This document shows positions 48,221-60,030 of a stretch of 64,000 nt of DNA, piece after piece; position 1 is the first letter of the stretch, and each line of letters starts with the position of its first letter. A model generated the notes under the pieces. It did not search any database. It was not told the DNA's origin and saw nothing but the letters and a program-made list of their open reading frames with translations. The translations under genes were made by a program, and so were the position numbers. The stretch spans positions 61,703,881 to 61,767,880 of the forward strand of contig NC_092349.1 of NCBI RefSeq assembly GCF_963676685.1, in the 5' to 3' direction. This DNA comes from Mytilus edulis. Taxonomy: Eukaryota; Mollusca; Bivalvia; Mytilida; Mytilidae.

Positions 48221-49600
48221 AACAGTGTGGTCGACGGTAACACGTTTGTTAGTAATTATAATGAAACATTTACCTATAACTTGTTTGTCGTTGGCGATGA
48301 TTTTATGCTCACTCAGTCTATCGGAGGCCTTCAAGTGGTGATTTAAATAATCACTTGTTACACATTTTAATACATAAAATGAAACTTGTTTTAGACAATT
48401 TATATTATACCATCACTTACAAGAGTTTCACTTTTAAGAATAATTATGTTTAGAGCTGATATCAATAAATAATAAAATATTATTCATTGTAAAGAAAAAG
48501 AACTTTTAAGTTCATGGGGACCCGCGTTATTTCACAAAATATCTTATTGATTAAGAGAACTAAAACTTCTACGTTGTGATCATTTAAGAGTGGCCTACTA
48601 TTTATTCAATGATAACCGTGTGGGCTTTGTTTGTGCAAAGTTCCGGATAACAAAATCGATTCGTTCATTCAGATATTTGTCAGTTTGCCTTGGCACTTCA
48701 GTCCAACACACAACTTCTCACGAAATCGGTATTTTTCTTTCATGTGATGTATTCTTTTGATGGAGAATGAATGTTGCACCTTATTTTAATTTTTTGTCGG
48801 TTTTTTTGTGTGTAACATTGACGTATATATAAGACAACCTGACTCCCCTTTATTCAAATTTAAAAACATACGAGATGGCATTCATGACACAATATAACTA
48901 AATTAAACTTACAGCAGAAGAAAGATAATGAACACCGCTTTTATAGTCTACTAAATATTGATGTCACAAAGTGGTCTTTTAAAAAAAATGATGCAAATAT
49001 GTAAAGGAAACAACAAACAAAATAGTACGAATATTTATATTGAAAAAAGTAACAGTGTGAAAATCATAACAATTATTTCATTTCAATTGAAAATCAAACT
49101 GTTGAATTTTTCGGCTGCGAGCAAATTTTTAATTTTGGTCGCATTTATAAAATCAATAAATCTGTTATTCTTGTTGGAAGTTGCACTGTGTAGTTTATAC
49201 TCTTGTACTTTTTAAAGCCACACAAATCCAACACAGACAAAAACAAATGGTAGGTTTAAGAAATAATTGATACAAACTATACTAAATTGTAGTTTTAACA
49301 TGGGTAGGCATTATATTCGTGATAATTTTTGCCCCAGCGATATTCAAAACTATTATAAAAAGTGTACTAGTTCAGTGAAAATGTACGTCATACTTAACTC
49401 CTAAACAAATAAATGAATAAAAATTAATAAACATACAAGACTACCAAAGGCCAGAGGCTCCTTAATTGGGACAGGAGCAAAAAATGCATCCTGTATGATT
49501 TTATAAAAAAAATGCATCTTATTAAAATAGTGGAAAACAAAATTGTCTGTCCAATGGAAAAGTCGAGGCCCAAAAAAATATGAACGGTGCATTATAGAAT
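48221..49600. other. No gene seen
   Basis: AT-rich; a short remnant of repeat A (GGGACAGG) near 49,470. ORFs at 48,958-49,215 and 49,401-49,592 lack features. Confidence 0.35.
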
Positions 49601-49704
49601 CAACATCATAAAATATACGAGAGGAACATAACCCGTATCATGCCAACAACTGGTTTTAGAATAAATGTGTTAATTTCCGATGCAAAGACCCTAGTGAATC
49701 AATA

Positions 49705-50565
49705 TTAAAGCCAAAATATGACATCTTGAATGAAATATATATCAAGATCCAGGAAAAGGCAGTGTTCATGGTTAGTATTAGCTTGATTTAAAGATAGTTC
49801 AACAGGATACATCTCTTCACTGTACACACTGCAGTCGTCATTATTAAGAGCCAATATATCATCCAAATATCTAAAAGCATTATTAATTTGTTTTATTAGA
49901 TGTTGTTTCGATGGGTCGTTGCTGATTTTAATCATAAATTATAACTAACTCATAACGCTACAGAAAAAATATCGGAAAAAGATGTGCACAGTAAGTCCCA
50001 ATTGCAATTCCGAAAAACTGACGATATACGGAATCTCCAAAGCGAACAAAAAATGTTGGCTAGTAAAAATTCAAGGGCAGTTATAGAATCAAAGCATGTC
50101 CAAATTACATAGTTCTTTTGTTTGTTGTTACTGTAAATTGATCTAAAAGAGTTTGAACATATAAATACGAATTCTAACTTTTAAACGTCCATTTAATAAG
50201 GTGTGTGAATTTCTTTTTTTTTTAAATATGAGATAAAGTGGTATATGAGGTAGAAAAATCAAAACTTTGATCAGATTCAAAATCACCAATTTTAGCCTGC
50301 AATTTATGAAGTACTTCAGGCGAATTTTTGACACTCAAAAAGTACTTAATTCCACTATTTACAAAGGCTTATTGGAAAAATTTATTATAAGATATTTGAT
50401 TGTACAAATTGAACTAGTAAGTAGCATAAACAGTTTAGTAGTGAAACAATGGCTTGAAGACGAAATACATTTTAATTTGGAAGGTGTTTTGTGCAGCTTT
50501 GGAAGCCAGTACCTAGTTGAATCTTTCATTGTATTTGGTTCTAATTGTAAAGAAGTAGATAACAT
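49705..50565 (-). pseudogene. PLE RT relic on the minus strand
   Basis: 50,565-50,359 encodes STRYWLPKLHKTPSKLKCIS and CFTTKL (fingers); 49,935-49,705 encodes INNAFRYLDDILALNNDD, EEMYPVELSLNQANTN and CLFLDLDIY (motif C onward). The segment between is degraded. Confidence 0.7.
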
Positions 50566-50619
50566 ATTACGACACTCATTCCAATTAAGAATTGACGGGG
50601 GACGATAATTAGGTTATGT

Positions 50620-51300
50620 ACTGAGGAATGATTTGAACTCTGAGTCACGAACGATGTTTAAATGTCTCCTGTTATAACATGGGAACTGGGGACATACATG
50701 TAATCAGAATTACTGCAATTGCATGACGTAGGTGTACTGTCACTGATATTTACATCTGTAAACAGTTAAAAAAAGATGTGACAATTTGATTGGTTAACTT
50801 CCAGTGATGGTTTTTTTCGTATATGCAATGAAATGTTATGTGAAATTTTTCAATAGTACTGGACAGGATAAAACTTTACCTATGCCAAGTATTTTTTTAT
50901 TTGAAACACAGATTAATTCGGCACAACGTTTTGAAAAGTGTAAATTTAAAAAGAGTATTAGGGAAAGTCAATGGTGGTATTACACATTATTTGACCATTC
51001 AGAACTTTAAGTTTATCTTTGATTATGGTACGCAAAAACTGTCTTGTAATGACAACTTTCATTATTTGATTTGCATTTACCTTTGTATATGATGTATACT
51101 TGTTTTGATCCTTCTCTTAATTATCAATATGAATCTTAAGCAAGGTAAATCAGTAAAGTCGATCGGGTATAGGATCAGATCTTGAATAATCATACTGTTA
51201 TTTTTCTGCATTTAGATATATATTCTATCTGAGACATGCTACCAATTATACATCACATTCTTCTAGCAGCTACAATATTTTCTACAAACTGAGACAACCG
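50620..51300. other. Spacer end, no gene seen
   Basis: AT-rich; overlapping ORFs at 50,804-51,092 have no recognisable domain. Confidence 0.35.
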
Positions 51301-52139
51301 ATAGATACCGATATTTGTTACGTAATTATTTTAAAATGGCGTAAATATCGTATAAAACTAAATGCCTCGCAACATGATGCAAAACAATACTTTTTATGTG
51401 AATCATTTTTTGTTTGTTTTTACCATCCGCTGGTACGCTTAACACAAACATTTAGAAAGCAAGTGTGACAATAATACATTTTCCGACGGATAATTAAAAA
51501 AATAAAATATTTAAATGATGACGGTTTACGTTAGTATTATTCGTTTCAAAGTATACTAGTGACCTGTTCAATCTTTTTGATACACTTCAGTACCAAATAT
51601 AACTTATTTCAACGGGTTCCCACGCACAGTATAAGCCAGTGTTTCTAAGAAACATTTATAGGAGTAATAATGAGACAGTCCTGCACTGAATTCGATACAA
51701 TACGTTTACATTATACATAATTCAATGTATTTTGAGAACGTGGTCTTTCAGTACGGAATTCAATGTTCCCGACTTAAGTTCATCAGCAAAACACTCCAAA
51801 TCTGCTTATACTATAAAAGGAGCCTTCATTGCTCTCTCATAAATTTTAAAATGTTGGATGGTCGCTTTTCACGGCATCCTATTTTTACAGCCCTCTTGTT
51901 CCCACAGTACTCTTTGTTAGGGCTAGGTCTGTTCGCTGTATAGTTAAGACAACCTTTGAAAATATAAACTTTTCCATCGTGCTCAGTGGTCTAGGAAGAT
52001 AATAATCTTTATATTGATTTTATCCGACCGTAATGTGAAAATTCGTCCTCATCAATCATTAATAAGTCAACATTCCTTTTTCTTTTAATTCCCAAATGTC
52101 CACAATTATTAGCAAGTAAATATACTAAAAAGGAGGGTT

Positions 52140-52380
52140 TATGTAACGCTAACATGTTTTACCCCACCGTGTTCTGTATGCATGTGCCTTTTCCTTGTCA
52201 GAAGCCTGTAATTATATGGTTGTCGTTTGTTGTTGTGTAACATGTTTGTTTTCGTTCATTTTTTGTGCATTGATTCATTTAATTAGGCCGTTGTTTTTTT
52301 CGTTTGAATTGTTTTACATTTTCCAATTTTGGGTCTTTTACAGCACCTCGTCTTTTTTATATATCATCATAGATACATAG
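52140..52380 (-). repeat. Dispersed repeat A, right-arm copy
   Basis: Mirror of 22,130-22,400. Confidence 0.65.
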
Positions 52381-52393
52381 ATAAAAATTCTGA

Positions 52394-52438
52394 ATGCCAG
52401 ACGTGCGTGTTCGTCTATAAACGACTCATCAGTGACGC
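52394..52438 (-). ncRNA. Nearly intact hammerhead motif (right arm)
   Basis: On the minus strand: GCGTCA, CTGATGA, GTC..GAC, then GAAC instead of GAAA, and a GTC triplet. One core base is changed. Partner of 22,078-22,115. Confidence 0.6.
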
Positions 52439-52639
52439 TCGAATAACAAAAATTAAAAAAGACTCAATAAGGTTACATGTTGAAGGGGATTCATTACCCC
52501 AAATCCTCAAAGGTTTTGCAAAATACATCAATGAATGATAATTCCCTGAGTAGAACATCATAATCTTTTCGAAATTTTGTATATCTACATGTATGTCCAT
52601 ATCAATGAAAGTTCACGTCGAAATAAAAGTGCATCAATT

Positions 52640-52950
52640 TCAAGGTGAAATATCTGTATCGTCTAAAAAGGAAAATATAAAAATATCGAACACCAAGGAA
52701 AATTCAAAGCGGGAAGAGTCTCATCAAATGGCAAAATCAAAAGATGAAACACATCAAATGAAAGGAAACAACTGTCATATTTCTGACTTGGTTCAGGCGT
52801 TTCCTTATCTGAAAAGTGGTGGATAAAAATAAGGAGATGTGGTATGATTTCCAATGATACAACTATCCATCAATGTTCAAAAGAAGTGAATTAAACCTGG
52901 TTTAATCGATAGCTAAATTTCTCACTTGTATTCCATTATGTTGACAACAA
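52640..52950 (-). repeat. Dispersed repeat D, right-arm copy
   Basis: Mirror of 21,600-21,880. Confidence 0.6.
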
Positions 52951-53847
52951 AGTGTGAGGGAACCAAACGGACATGATAGGTAAAAATATCAAAAATTGGA
53001 ATACTTCAGTCATCATTGTTTTAATCTTATTAACTAAAAAATAAATAGCTACATTTACTTGTATTAACACAAAGAAAACCAAATAGTATATAGACATTTT
53101 ATGGCAATGTTCACATTAAGCAAAACTGAAAAAGAGAATGCAGGAAAATGACCATAACATAATAAAAACCATGCAGGATTTAAATAACTAGCCTCGCCAA
53201 ATGTCTATACCAAACATTAATTAAAAGTGAAGGTTAATGATTTAAGATGCAAAGGCAAAGAACACCTGATTAAGAGGATACATAACGTCAGTACTAAGAC
53301 TCTATACTACAAGACCAGCATGTATATTATTTGCGTTGATACGGAAAATTTGTGAGCACGGTCTTTGTATCTTCCTATGAACTTTTTCAGAAATCTTTGA
53401 TTCATCAACTTCTGCTCGGACGATTAAAAGTGTGAATAGCAGCAGCAAGCTCTTTAATACCGACTGAATGTTTATTATTTATGCAGGTGTTTTTATATTC
53501 CTGCTAAGATAGAAATAAATTGATGATTTAAAAATTAAAATCCTCTCTTTTGTCATAGATTTTGGTATTAAGATGACCTTAGATGTAAAATTCGACGCTA
53601 AGTCATGCAAGGTATATATAGATGGTTGTAACCGTCTGATTATATAATGGTAAAATGACAATTTCCTAACAATTCAAAACAGATCAAACTAATTCACTCC
53701 ATTGTATAACTTTAAAATTGAAAAGAAAAATATTTCAAAATCGAAAGCCCTCTGAAACTGTTTTCTTGGTGGTTTTTTTTCTAATGATCTGCTGTAAATC
53801 TAATGTACCAGATGATAATATAAGGGGAAGCTTTTATAACGTTCTGT

Positions 53848-53931
53848 ATGTGCATGTCTAAATGCATGATTCTTTACGTGATTGTCTTTGGCTGCTGTCT
53901 GTCTTATTTTCCCCGAGGAAGTCAAGAATAA
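53848..53931 (+). other. Conserved micro-ORF with a signal-peptide-like sequence (right arm)
   Basis: 27 codons starting MCMSKCMILYVIVFGCCLSY. The left arm has a related frame starting at 20,855 (minus strand) with only a few substitutions in the first 21 codons. The frames diverge afterwards. It could be a first exon of an unrecognised secreted peptide or plain duplicated noncoding DNA. Confidence 0.25.
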
Positions 53932-55040
53932 TTTTTGTTTGTGACATGAGGACGATTTACTGTGTTAGCAGCATGCATGATAGTCTCTACATTCACTCTG
54001 ACTGGACTGAATTGTACAAAATTCAGTTCTAGCAGCAAGATATATAAGTTACAATAAGAGAGAAAAAAATCACAGACATTAAATCAAACTATAAAGATGA
54101 AAAAAATAAATTAAGGTAAAAAAGTTTTCATTATCACTAGGGTTAAATTGTTTGAAATTGTTGGCTAAACTTTTAATACATTAGCAGGTAAATATCATCA
54201 GAGGTCCATTAGATCTTCCACTAAAGCTGCAAATTGTTATTTAGGCTAGTTTTAGCTCTAAAACTTTTAAATTATTTTATCGACCTAGTTGTACATGCAA
54301 GTGCAGTCCAAAACTACCAATGGGTAATAATAATCTCATAGAGAAGACAATATTATACTTGAAATAAAGAAAATAAATATATCGAAAATTGAATTATTTG
54401 TCATGTAAAGCAGCATTTGCCTTTGCCGTGAATAATTTATATAATTGTAAACCCTGTCTTTCAGTCGAGTCTTAGAAATAGAAAACTAATTGTTCCGATG
54501 TTGGTTTTTTTATTTATTGTTTAACATATTTCTTTTTTATCTTCGAATTTAGCTTTATCAGCTGTTATAAGATACACAATAACTCACTCTTCATTTTATT
54601 TCACCAAACCAAGAGTTCTATGAAGGTGATCAATAGTGGGAAGGAGTTGTCGGTCCTTCCGAATAACCGGAGGTCATCCCAGTTTTAGCTGTTTGTCGTT
54701 TTGTTCTTGTGGTTTTCGTCTTGATCATAAGTCGTATATTATTATTAGAGACCCCTTGGTATCTGCAGTTGTTTTTCACTGTCTTAAAGTTCTGTATACA
54801 TTTTTGATATTTTGTTAGTATTTTATTTGAATTTCAGTAATCCTAACCGACGGTGACAACATCAATGGAATACTGTCTTTTTAGTACTCATCTAAATGTT
54901 TCATGTACGCGTTGGATTATACATACAAAGTATATTTTGATTTGTGAAAATTGAAGTTACTGTTTAATCACAATCATTATGTAAAACTCAAAATTGAAAG
55001 AATGCCCAATGCTATTTTCAACGATAAGGATTAAGTATAC

Positions 55041-55188
55041 CAGGGTTGAGTTCAATATCGTAGCAGCTACGTAGCGGCTACGTAGCTGCTATCAATATCT
55101 ATGTAACAACTATTCTATAGCTACACGTTCAATAGTCAAAATCTACGTAGCACTACGTAGATGCTACGATACTGAACGCCGCCCTGTT
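55041..55188. mobile_element. Short palindromic MITE with CTACGTAG words, right arm only
   Basis: TTCAATATCGTAGCAGCTAC at the left end is mirrored by GTAGATGCTACGATACTGAA at the right; ends CCAGGG/CCCTG. The left arm reads straight through near 11,545-11,550 (GCTTAACTGATATACTG). Confidence 0.7.
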
Positions 55189-55401
55189 AAGCTAGCTGAT
55201 CCTTTAAAATTATTCATAAACAGATCAGTGAAACCAGTCTGCGCTAAAAGGAATTTTTCAACACACAGTAAGGCGAATATCATTTCATAATACAAGCGCA
55301 TTACTCAGTCTGTGGTTATTAAAAAATTTCATAAGTGGTTACATATATTTTATTGTTAAATTATGTAAGCCTCATTGCTGTCCATGCTTTTCCCATTCTG
55401 G

Positions 55402-55436
55402 CTATTTCCTTAGTACTCCTGTTCCCCTAGGGTAGT
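55402..55436 (-). CDS. Terminal exon of the right-arm ShKT copy
   Basis: TGCAG|AC acceptor, then ten codons identical in sense to the left terminal exon (ending in Leu-Arg-Lys) and TAG. Confidence 0.7.
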
Positions 55437-55487
55437 CTGCAGTAAAATATTTCATGAATTAATGAATATAAAACGTGTACAAAATGT

Positions 55488-56090
55488 ATCTGTGCGTCAC
55501 ACATAGGTCTTGTGTGGACAAAATACACTTCTGGCGTATTAAAATTTTGAACTTGTTGCCTTTTGTTGGCTGTTGTTCGTGTGATTCTTTGTCAATTGTG
55601 TTCTCCAATTTATTTATATTGTAGTCCTGTGTTGTCATTTTAATGTTATATTTCACATGGCCATAAAAGTGCGAGGTTTGGCATGCCACAAAACCAGGTT
55701 CAACCCACCATTTTTTCCTTTAAAAATGCCCTGTACCAAGTCAGGAATATAGTCATTGTTATATTATAGTTCGTTTCTGTGTGTATTACATTATAACGTT
55801 GTGTCGTTTGTTTTCTCTTATTTTTGAGTGTAAATTCACATTGCAATAAGACGTGTCACGGTACTTGTCTATCCCAAATTCATGTATTTGGTTTTGATGT
55901 TATATATATATGTTATATTTGTTATTCTCGTGGGATTTTGTCTATGTGTGTTACATTTTAGTGTTATGTCGTTGTTCTCCTCTTATATTTAATGCGTTTC
56001 CCTCGGTTTTAGTTTGTTATCCCGATTTTGTTTTTTGTCCATGGATTTATGAGTTTTGAACAGCGGTATACTACTGTTGCCTTTATTTAT
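55488..56090 (+). mobile_element. Repeat E with a hammerhead-like 5' end, right arm only
   Basis: Begins with a decayed ribozyme-like block (GCGTCACACATAGGTCTTG, then CTTCTGGCGTATTAAAATTT) and ends with the GGTATACTACTGTTGCC block shared with 33,180-33,560. The left arm lacks it between ATCAATGACATAAAC and TTTTGTACATGTTT (11,240-11,275). Confidence 0.55.
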
Positions 56091-57052
56091 GCCATTGATA
56101 TAGTTTGAAATAGACGATCATTTTGGTTGTTTAGTGTAACTTTGCAACTAAGAACACGACGGATACCACTTGGGGAGCAGGGTCTGTTGTTACCAAGAAA
56201 CAACAAACGACACAAAGAAAAACAACAGTGTACAAAACACAATATAAAAAACTAAAGATTAAGCAATACAGACACCATCTTAAAACCGGGAATGATAGCA
56301 GGTGTTCTAGAATTGTTTACAGTTCTGTGCCAAATGTGACGACTTCATGGTACTCGCAAAGTATAAGTCGATAAGGTACAATGTATATCTATTGCAAATC
56401 ACTCATAGGATATTTGCAAATGAGTTTTATATTACCATAAGCTGTCACAAAATGGTTAAATAAGCAATCGGTCATGTAAAACTATAATCCTGCAATGAAA
56501 ATGAAGTATGACAAAGGGAAGACAAAATTGTTACTGGAATAAACAACAGAGAATTTGAAAAACTTCAGAATTAAAAACTATTATCACAACTAAAGTAAAA
56601 ACAGAAACCCCTTGAAAAATAAGGATGATGTCAGTTGATGGTTTATGGTAAGTAGATTCTACTTCACAAGTTGCACTTGTCATGTTGCTCGACAAATCCA
56701 TATACATGATATACTAAATGATACCCCTGTTAGATATGACAACTCATTTGCGTTACCAACAGGTCAATTTAAAATTAATCTCTATCTTACGGATGACTTT
56801 TTGAACATTGAAAAATCTACATATTTTTGTTATATTGTTAAACAGATAACCATTTAGATGAATAATAGACCTTTAAATAGTTGAGGTCCGGTATTTCTTT
56901 TCTTATTTTTTTGGGGGAATATTGCTCATCTAAATACACGCGAATACAAAGCAATGCCAATTCACAATAAAAAAACGGACACGAGAGAAAGAGTACATAT
57001 ATAGTAAATTGATGAAAATTTGGTTTCCGTCAACTAAGATTAAAGTACTTAC
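56091..57052. other. Last intron of the right ShKT copy
   Basis: Aligns with the left intron 10,242-11,304 in reverse (56,095-56,350 and 56,395-56,500). No gene. Confidence 0.6.
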
Positions 57053-57154
57053 CAATACAACTTTGACAACATTTTGAGAGCATGTAATTGCGGTTCTTAT
57101 AGCATTGTCCATCCATAGCCCAAGAACGACAACTCGGGTTCTGGTCAATACAAC
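57053..57154 (-). CDS. ShKT exon 2 of the right-arm copy, acceptor mutated
   Basis: The 102-nt block is homologous to the left exon at 10,140-10,241. Six Cys are kept and the donor G|GTAAGT is good. The base before GTTG is A rather than G, so the acceptor dinucleotide moves one base into the exon. The eight-copy minisatellite lies directly upstream in the intron. Confidence 0.7.
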
Positions 57155-57180
57155 TTACAATATCAATGTAAGCATTTATC

Positions 57181-57510
57181 CTACAGTATCAAAGCATAGG
57201 TATCTTTTATAAGTAACTAAACCTACAATATCAAAGTACAGGTATCTTTTATAAGTAACTAAACTTACACTATCAATGCACAGGTATCTTTTATAAGTAA
57301 CAAAAACTACAATATCAATGTCCAGGTATCTTTTATAAGTAACAAAAATTACAATATCAATGTTCAGGTATCTTTAATAAGTATCAACAACTACAATATC
57401 AATGTACAGGTATCTTTTATTAGTATAACAAAACCTACAATGTCAATGTTCAGGCATCTTTTGTATGTTGCTAAACCTACATTAGCAATGCAGAGGTATC
57501 TTTTCGACTG
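57181..57510 (-). repeat. Intronic minisatellite, unit about 42 bp, about eight copies (right arm)
   Basis: The core ACAATATCAATGTNCAGG + TATCTTTTATAAGTAAC repeats about every 42 bases, immediately upstream (gene sense) of the second ShKT exon. The left arm has about three degenerate units at 10,015-10,139. Confidence 0.85.
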
Positions 57511-57690
57511 TCATACAAGTGAGAGGTTTAGCAAGCCAGGTTTAATCCACATATCTACATACGACAATGCCTGTACCACCTCCGGAATGTGACTGTTGTT
57601 ATCCATTCGCAAGATGTATTCGAGCTTTTGAGTTTTCCATTTGATTACGAACTTTCCTCGGAGTTTAGTATTTTGGGGATTTTAATTTTT
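57511..57690 (+). repeat. Dispersed repeat D
   Basis: CATACAAGTGAGAGGTTTAGC start and CGAACTTTCCTCGGAGTTTA end. Confidence 0.6.
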
Positions 57691-58640
57691 ATAAGTGACT
57701 AACATTGCATGTTAGGCATTTAACATCGGAAATAATATGCAGCGTGCTAGTAGAGAAAACAACACAAGCGACATAAGTATCTACTTTATACATTAAATGT
57801 AACTTAACAATGGTATTTGTACGTATGAAGCGTCAACTTCATGTTATTTATACCTTTCAAGCGTCATTGTAACATACATTGTACGTATGAAAGTGAAAAT
57901 TAATAATTTGGATTGTCTTTCCTTTCCCAAAATCATTTTTAGACCGTTAAAAAGGTGAAAACTTATGTATTACGAACCTAATCACTGACTGCATACGTAA
58001 GATGGCTAGTCGGTGATAGTTTTTACAGATATATATATTATTTTTTTGACAGTAAGCTAAAAAAAATACGATTTTTATAGATAAAATGAAATTTATCAGT
58101 ATCTTTTAATTTAAGTTGACATATGTTATATATACATTTTTTTCCAAATTGATTATTTAAGTTTTCGGTGAAGACGACATTTGTATTTTTACAGTTGTTA
58201 CGTTAATGTGCAATGTTATTTGTCAACTGATGAACATTTATTTAGATTACTAAAGGATCTTTGTAGAGTCCCCTGTCATCAATTCCAATCTTTTTAAATG
58301 CGTTGCAGCACATACTACATGAAATTGAACAAGCTTAGAAGTTTTTGCAAGGAAATAAATCAAGATTTTATAATTATAAGGAGTCAAAACAGATGAAAGA
58401 AAATGTAGCTGATGGTTGCAAAATTATTATTTTTTTTGGCTTTCTGAAAGTTTATTCTCTTTCATGCAGAAAGAGCAAGAGCCATTACAACATATGCAAA
58501 GTAAATTTGCAGAAATTTCAGTCAAACACTGGTACACGATTTCATATTACATTCATTTTTTATAGTCTAAGAGTAAAGCCATTTTCAATTAATATTTTAT
58601 AGTGCGTCTTTTAAATTGTAATGTTATACTGCTGTATCAG
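57691..58640. other. No gene seen (right ShKT intron)
   Basis: AT-rich; the part near 57,700-57,760 (AACATTGCATGTTAGGCATT) aligns with the left intron near 9,985-10,020. Confidence 0.4.
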
Positions 58641-59170
58641 TTTTAGGGTGAAGGTTGGCGCATGTTAAAACGTTCAAACCCGCAGCATATATTATATGCA
58701 CCTGTCCTAAGTCAGGAACAGTGCTTGTCGTTTGTTGGTATGTTTGAGAAATGTTTCTCGTTTAAAATAATAATAATAATAAAAACGATGAGGTGTGATT
58801 GCCAATGAGACAACTCTTCACAGGAGAATGACACAGAAATTAATAAAAATGGTCACAGTAAAGCCTTCATCAATGAGCAAAGCCCATGCCGTATAGTCAG
58901 CTATATAAGGCCCCGAAATGACAAATGTAAAACGTTTTACAATTCAAACGAAAAAAACTAACGTCCTAATTAATGTTCACAAAAAAGTTAACGAGAAACA
59001 AATATGTAACACGGCCCCAAACGACAACCACTGAATTACAGGCTCTATACTTGGGACAGGCACATATGTACGTAATGTGGTGGAGTCCAAACCCTCCCCT
59101 AACCTGGAAAAGTGGTTTTATAGTATAACAAAAGAACGAACTGTTAAAATCATTTAAAAAAGGCTTATCT
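58640..59170 (+). repeat. Dispersed repeats B (part) and A
   Basis: 58,640-58,760 matches the start of the 29,640 copy. 58,780-59,160 is repeat A (CAATGAGCAAAGCCCATGCC, TACTTGGGACAGGCACATA). Confidence 0.65.
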
Positions 59171-59487
59171 GTAGATATTCGGTCTCAACAGTATTTCATG
59201 TACATTGTAGAAACCCGCAAATATATTTGCTCTTCTCTTTATTTCATAGCAACGTAATGTTACATATTTATATATGACTTTTAAAGCCAAGACGCAAAGA
59301 TATGCTGATTTAGTTTAAGTTTGGTTAAGTTTAATCGGTAATTAAACTAAATTGATTTGTGTGGTACTAGTGCCTAATTAGCTATAAAACATTTTGTTGA
59401 TTGATATAGATCGTTAATCATCTAGTGTTAACTAGATATATAAGTCCCTGACCTGTGAAGTGGAGCTGTAGGAGACTTTATTATATT

Positions 59488-60030
59488 TGTTAGTCTGTCT
59501 GTCTTGTAGTCTTTTTTGTCTGTCTGTCTGGTGGTCTTGTTTGTCTGGTGTGTCTGGTGGTCTTCTCTGTATATCTGTCTGGTGGTCTTGTGTGTCTGTC
59601 TGTTTGGTGGTCTAATCTAGTTGTCTTTTTATGTCTGTCTGTCTGTTTATCTGGTGTACTTGTCTGTCTGTCTGTCTGTTTATCTGGTATGTCTGTCTGT
59701 CTGGTAGTCTTGTCTGTCTGTCTGTCTGTATGGTGGTCTTTTCTGTCTATCTGGTGGTCTGGTCTGGCTGTCTGTCTGTCTGGTTGTCTTGTCTGGCTGT
59801 GCCTGTTTGGTAGTCTTGTTTGTGTGTCTGTCTGGTGGTCGTTTTTGCGTGTCTGTCTTGTGGTCTTGTTTGTGTAACTGTCTGGGGGTCATGCCGGTCG
59901 GTCCGTCTGTCTGATGGTCTTGTCGGTGTGGTGGTCCTATTTTTCTGTATATCTGTCTTTCTGGTGGTCTGATCTGTCTGTTTATCTGTCTTTCTGGTGG
60001 TCTATCTGATGGTATCGTCTGGCTGGCAAA
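59488..60030 (+). repeat. Imperfect TCTG/GGTGGTCT tandem array
   Basis: Over 500 bases of TGTCTGTCTGTCTGG, TGGTCTTG and variants. The open frames across it on both strands are repeat artefacts. Lies in the expanded intron of the right ShKT copy. Confidence 0.9.
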
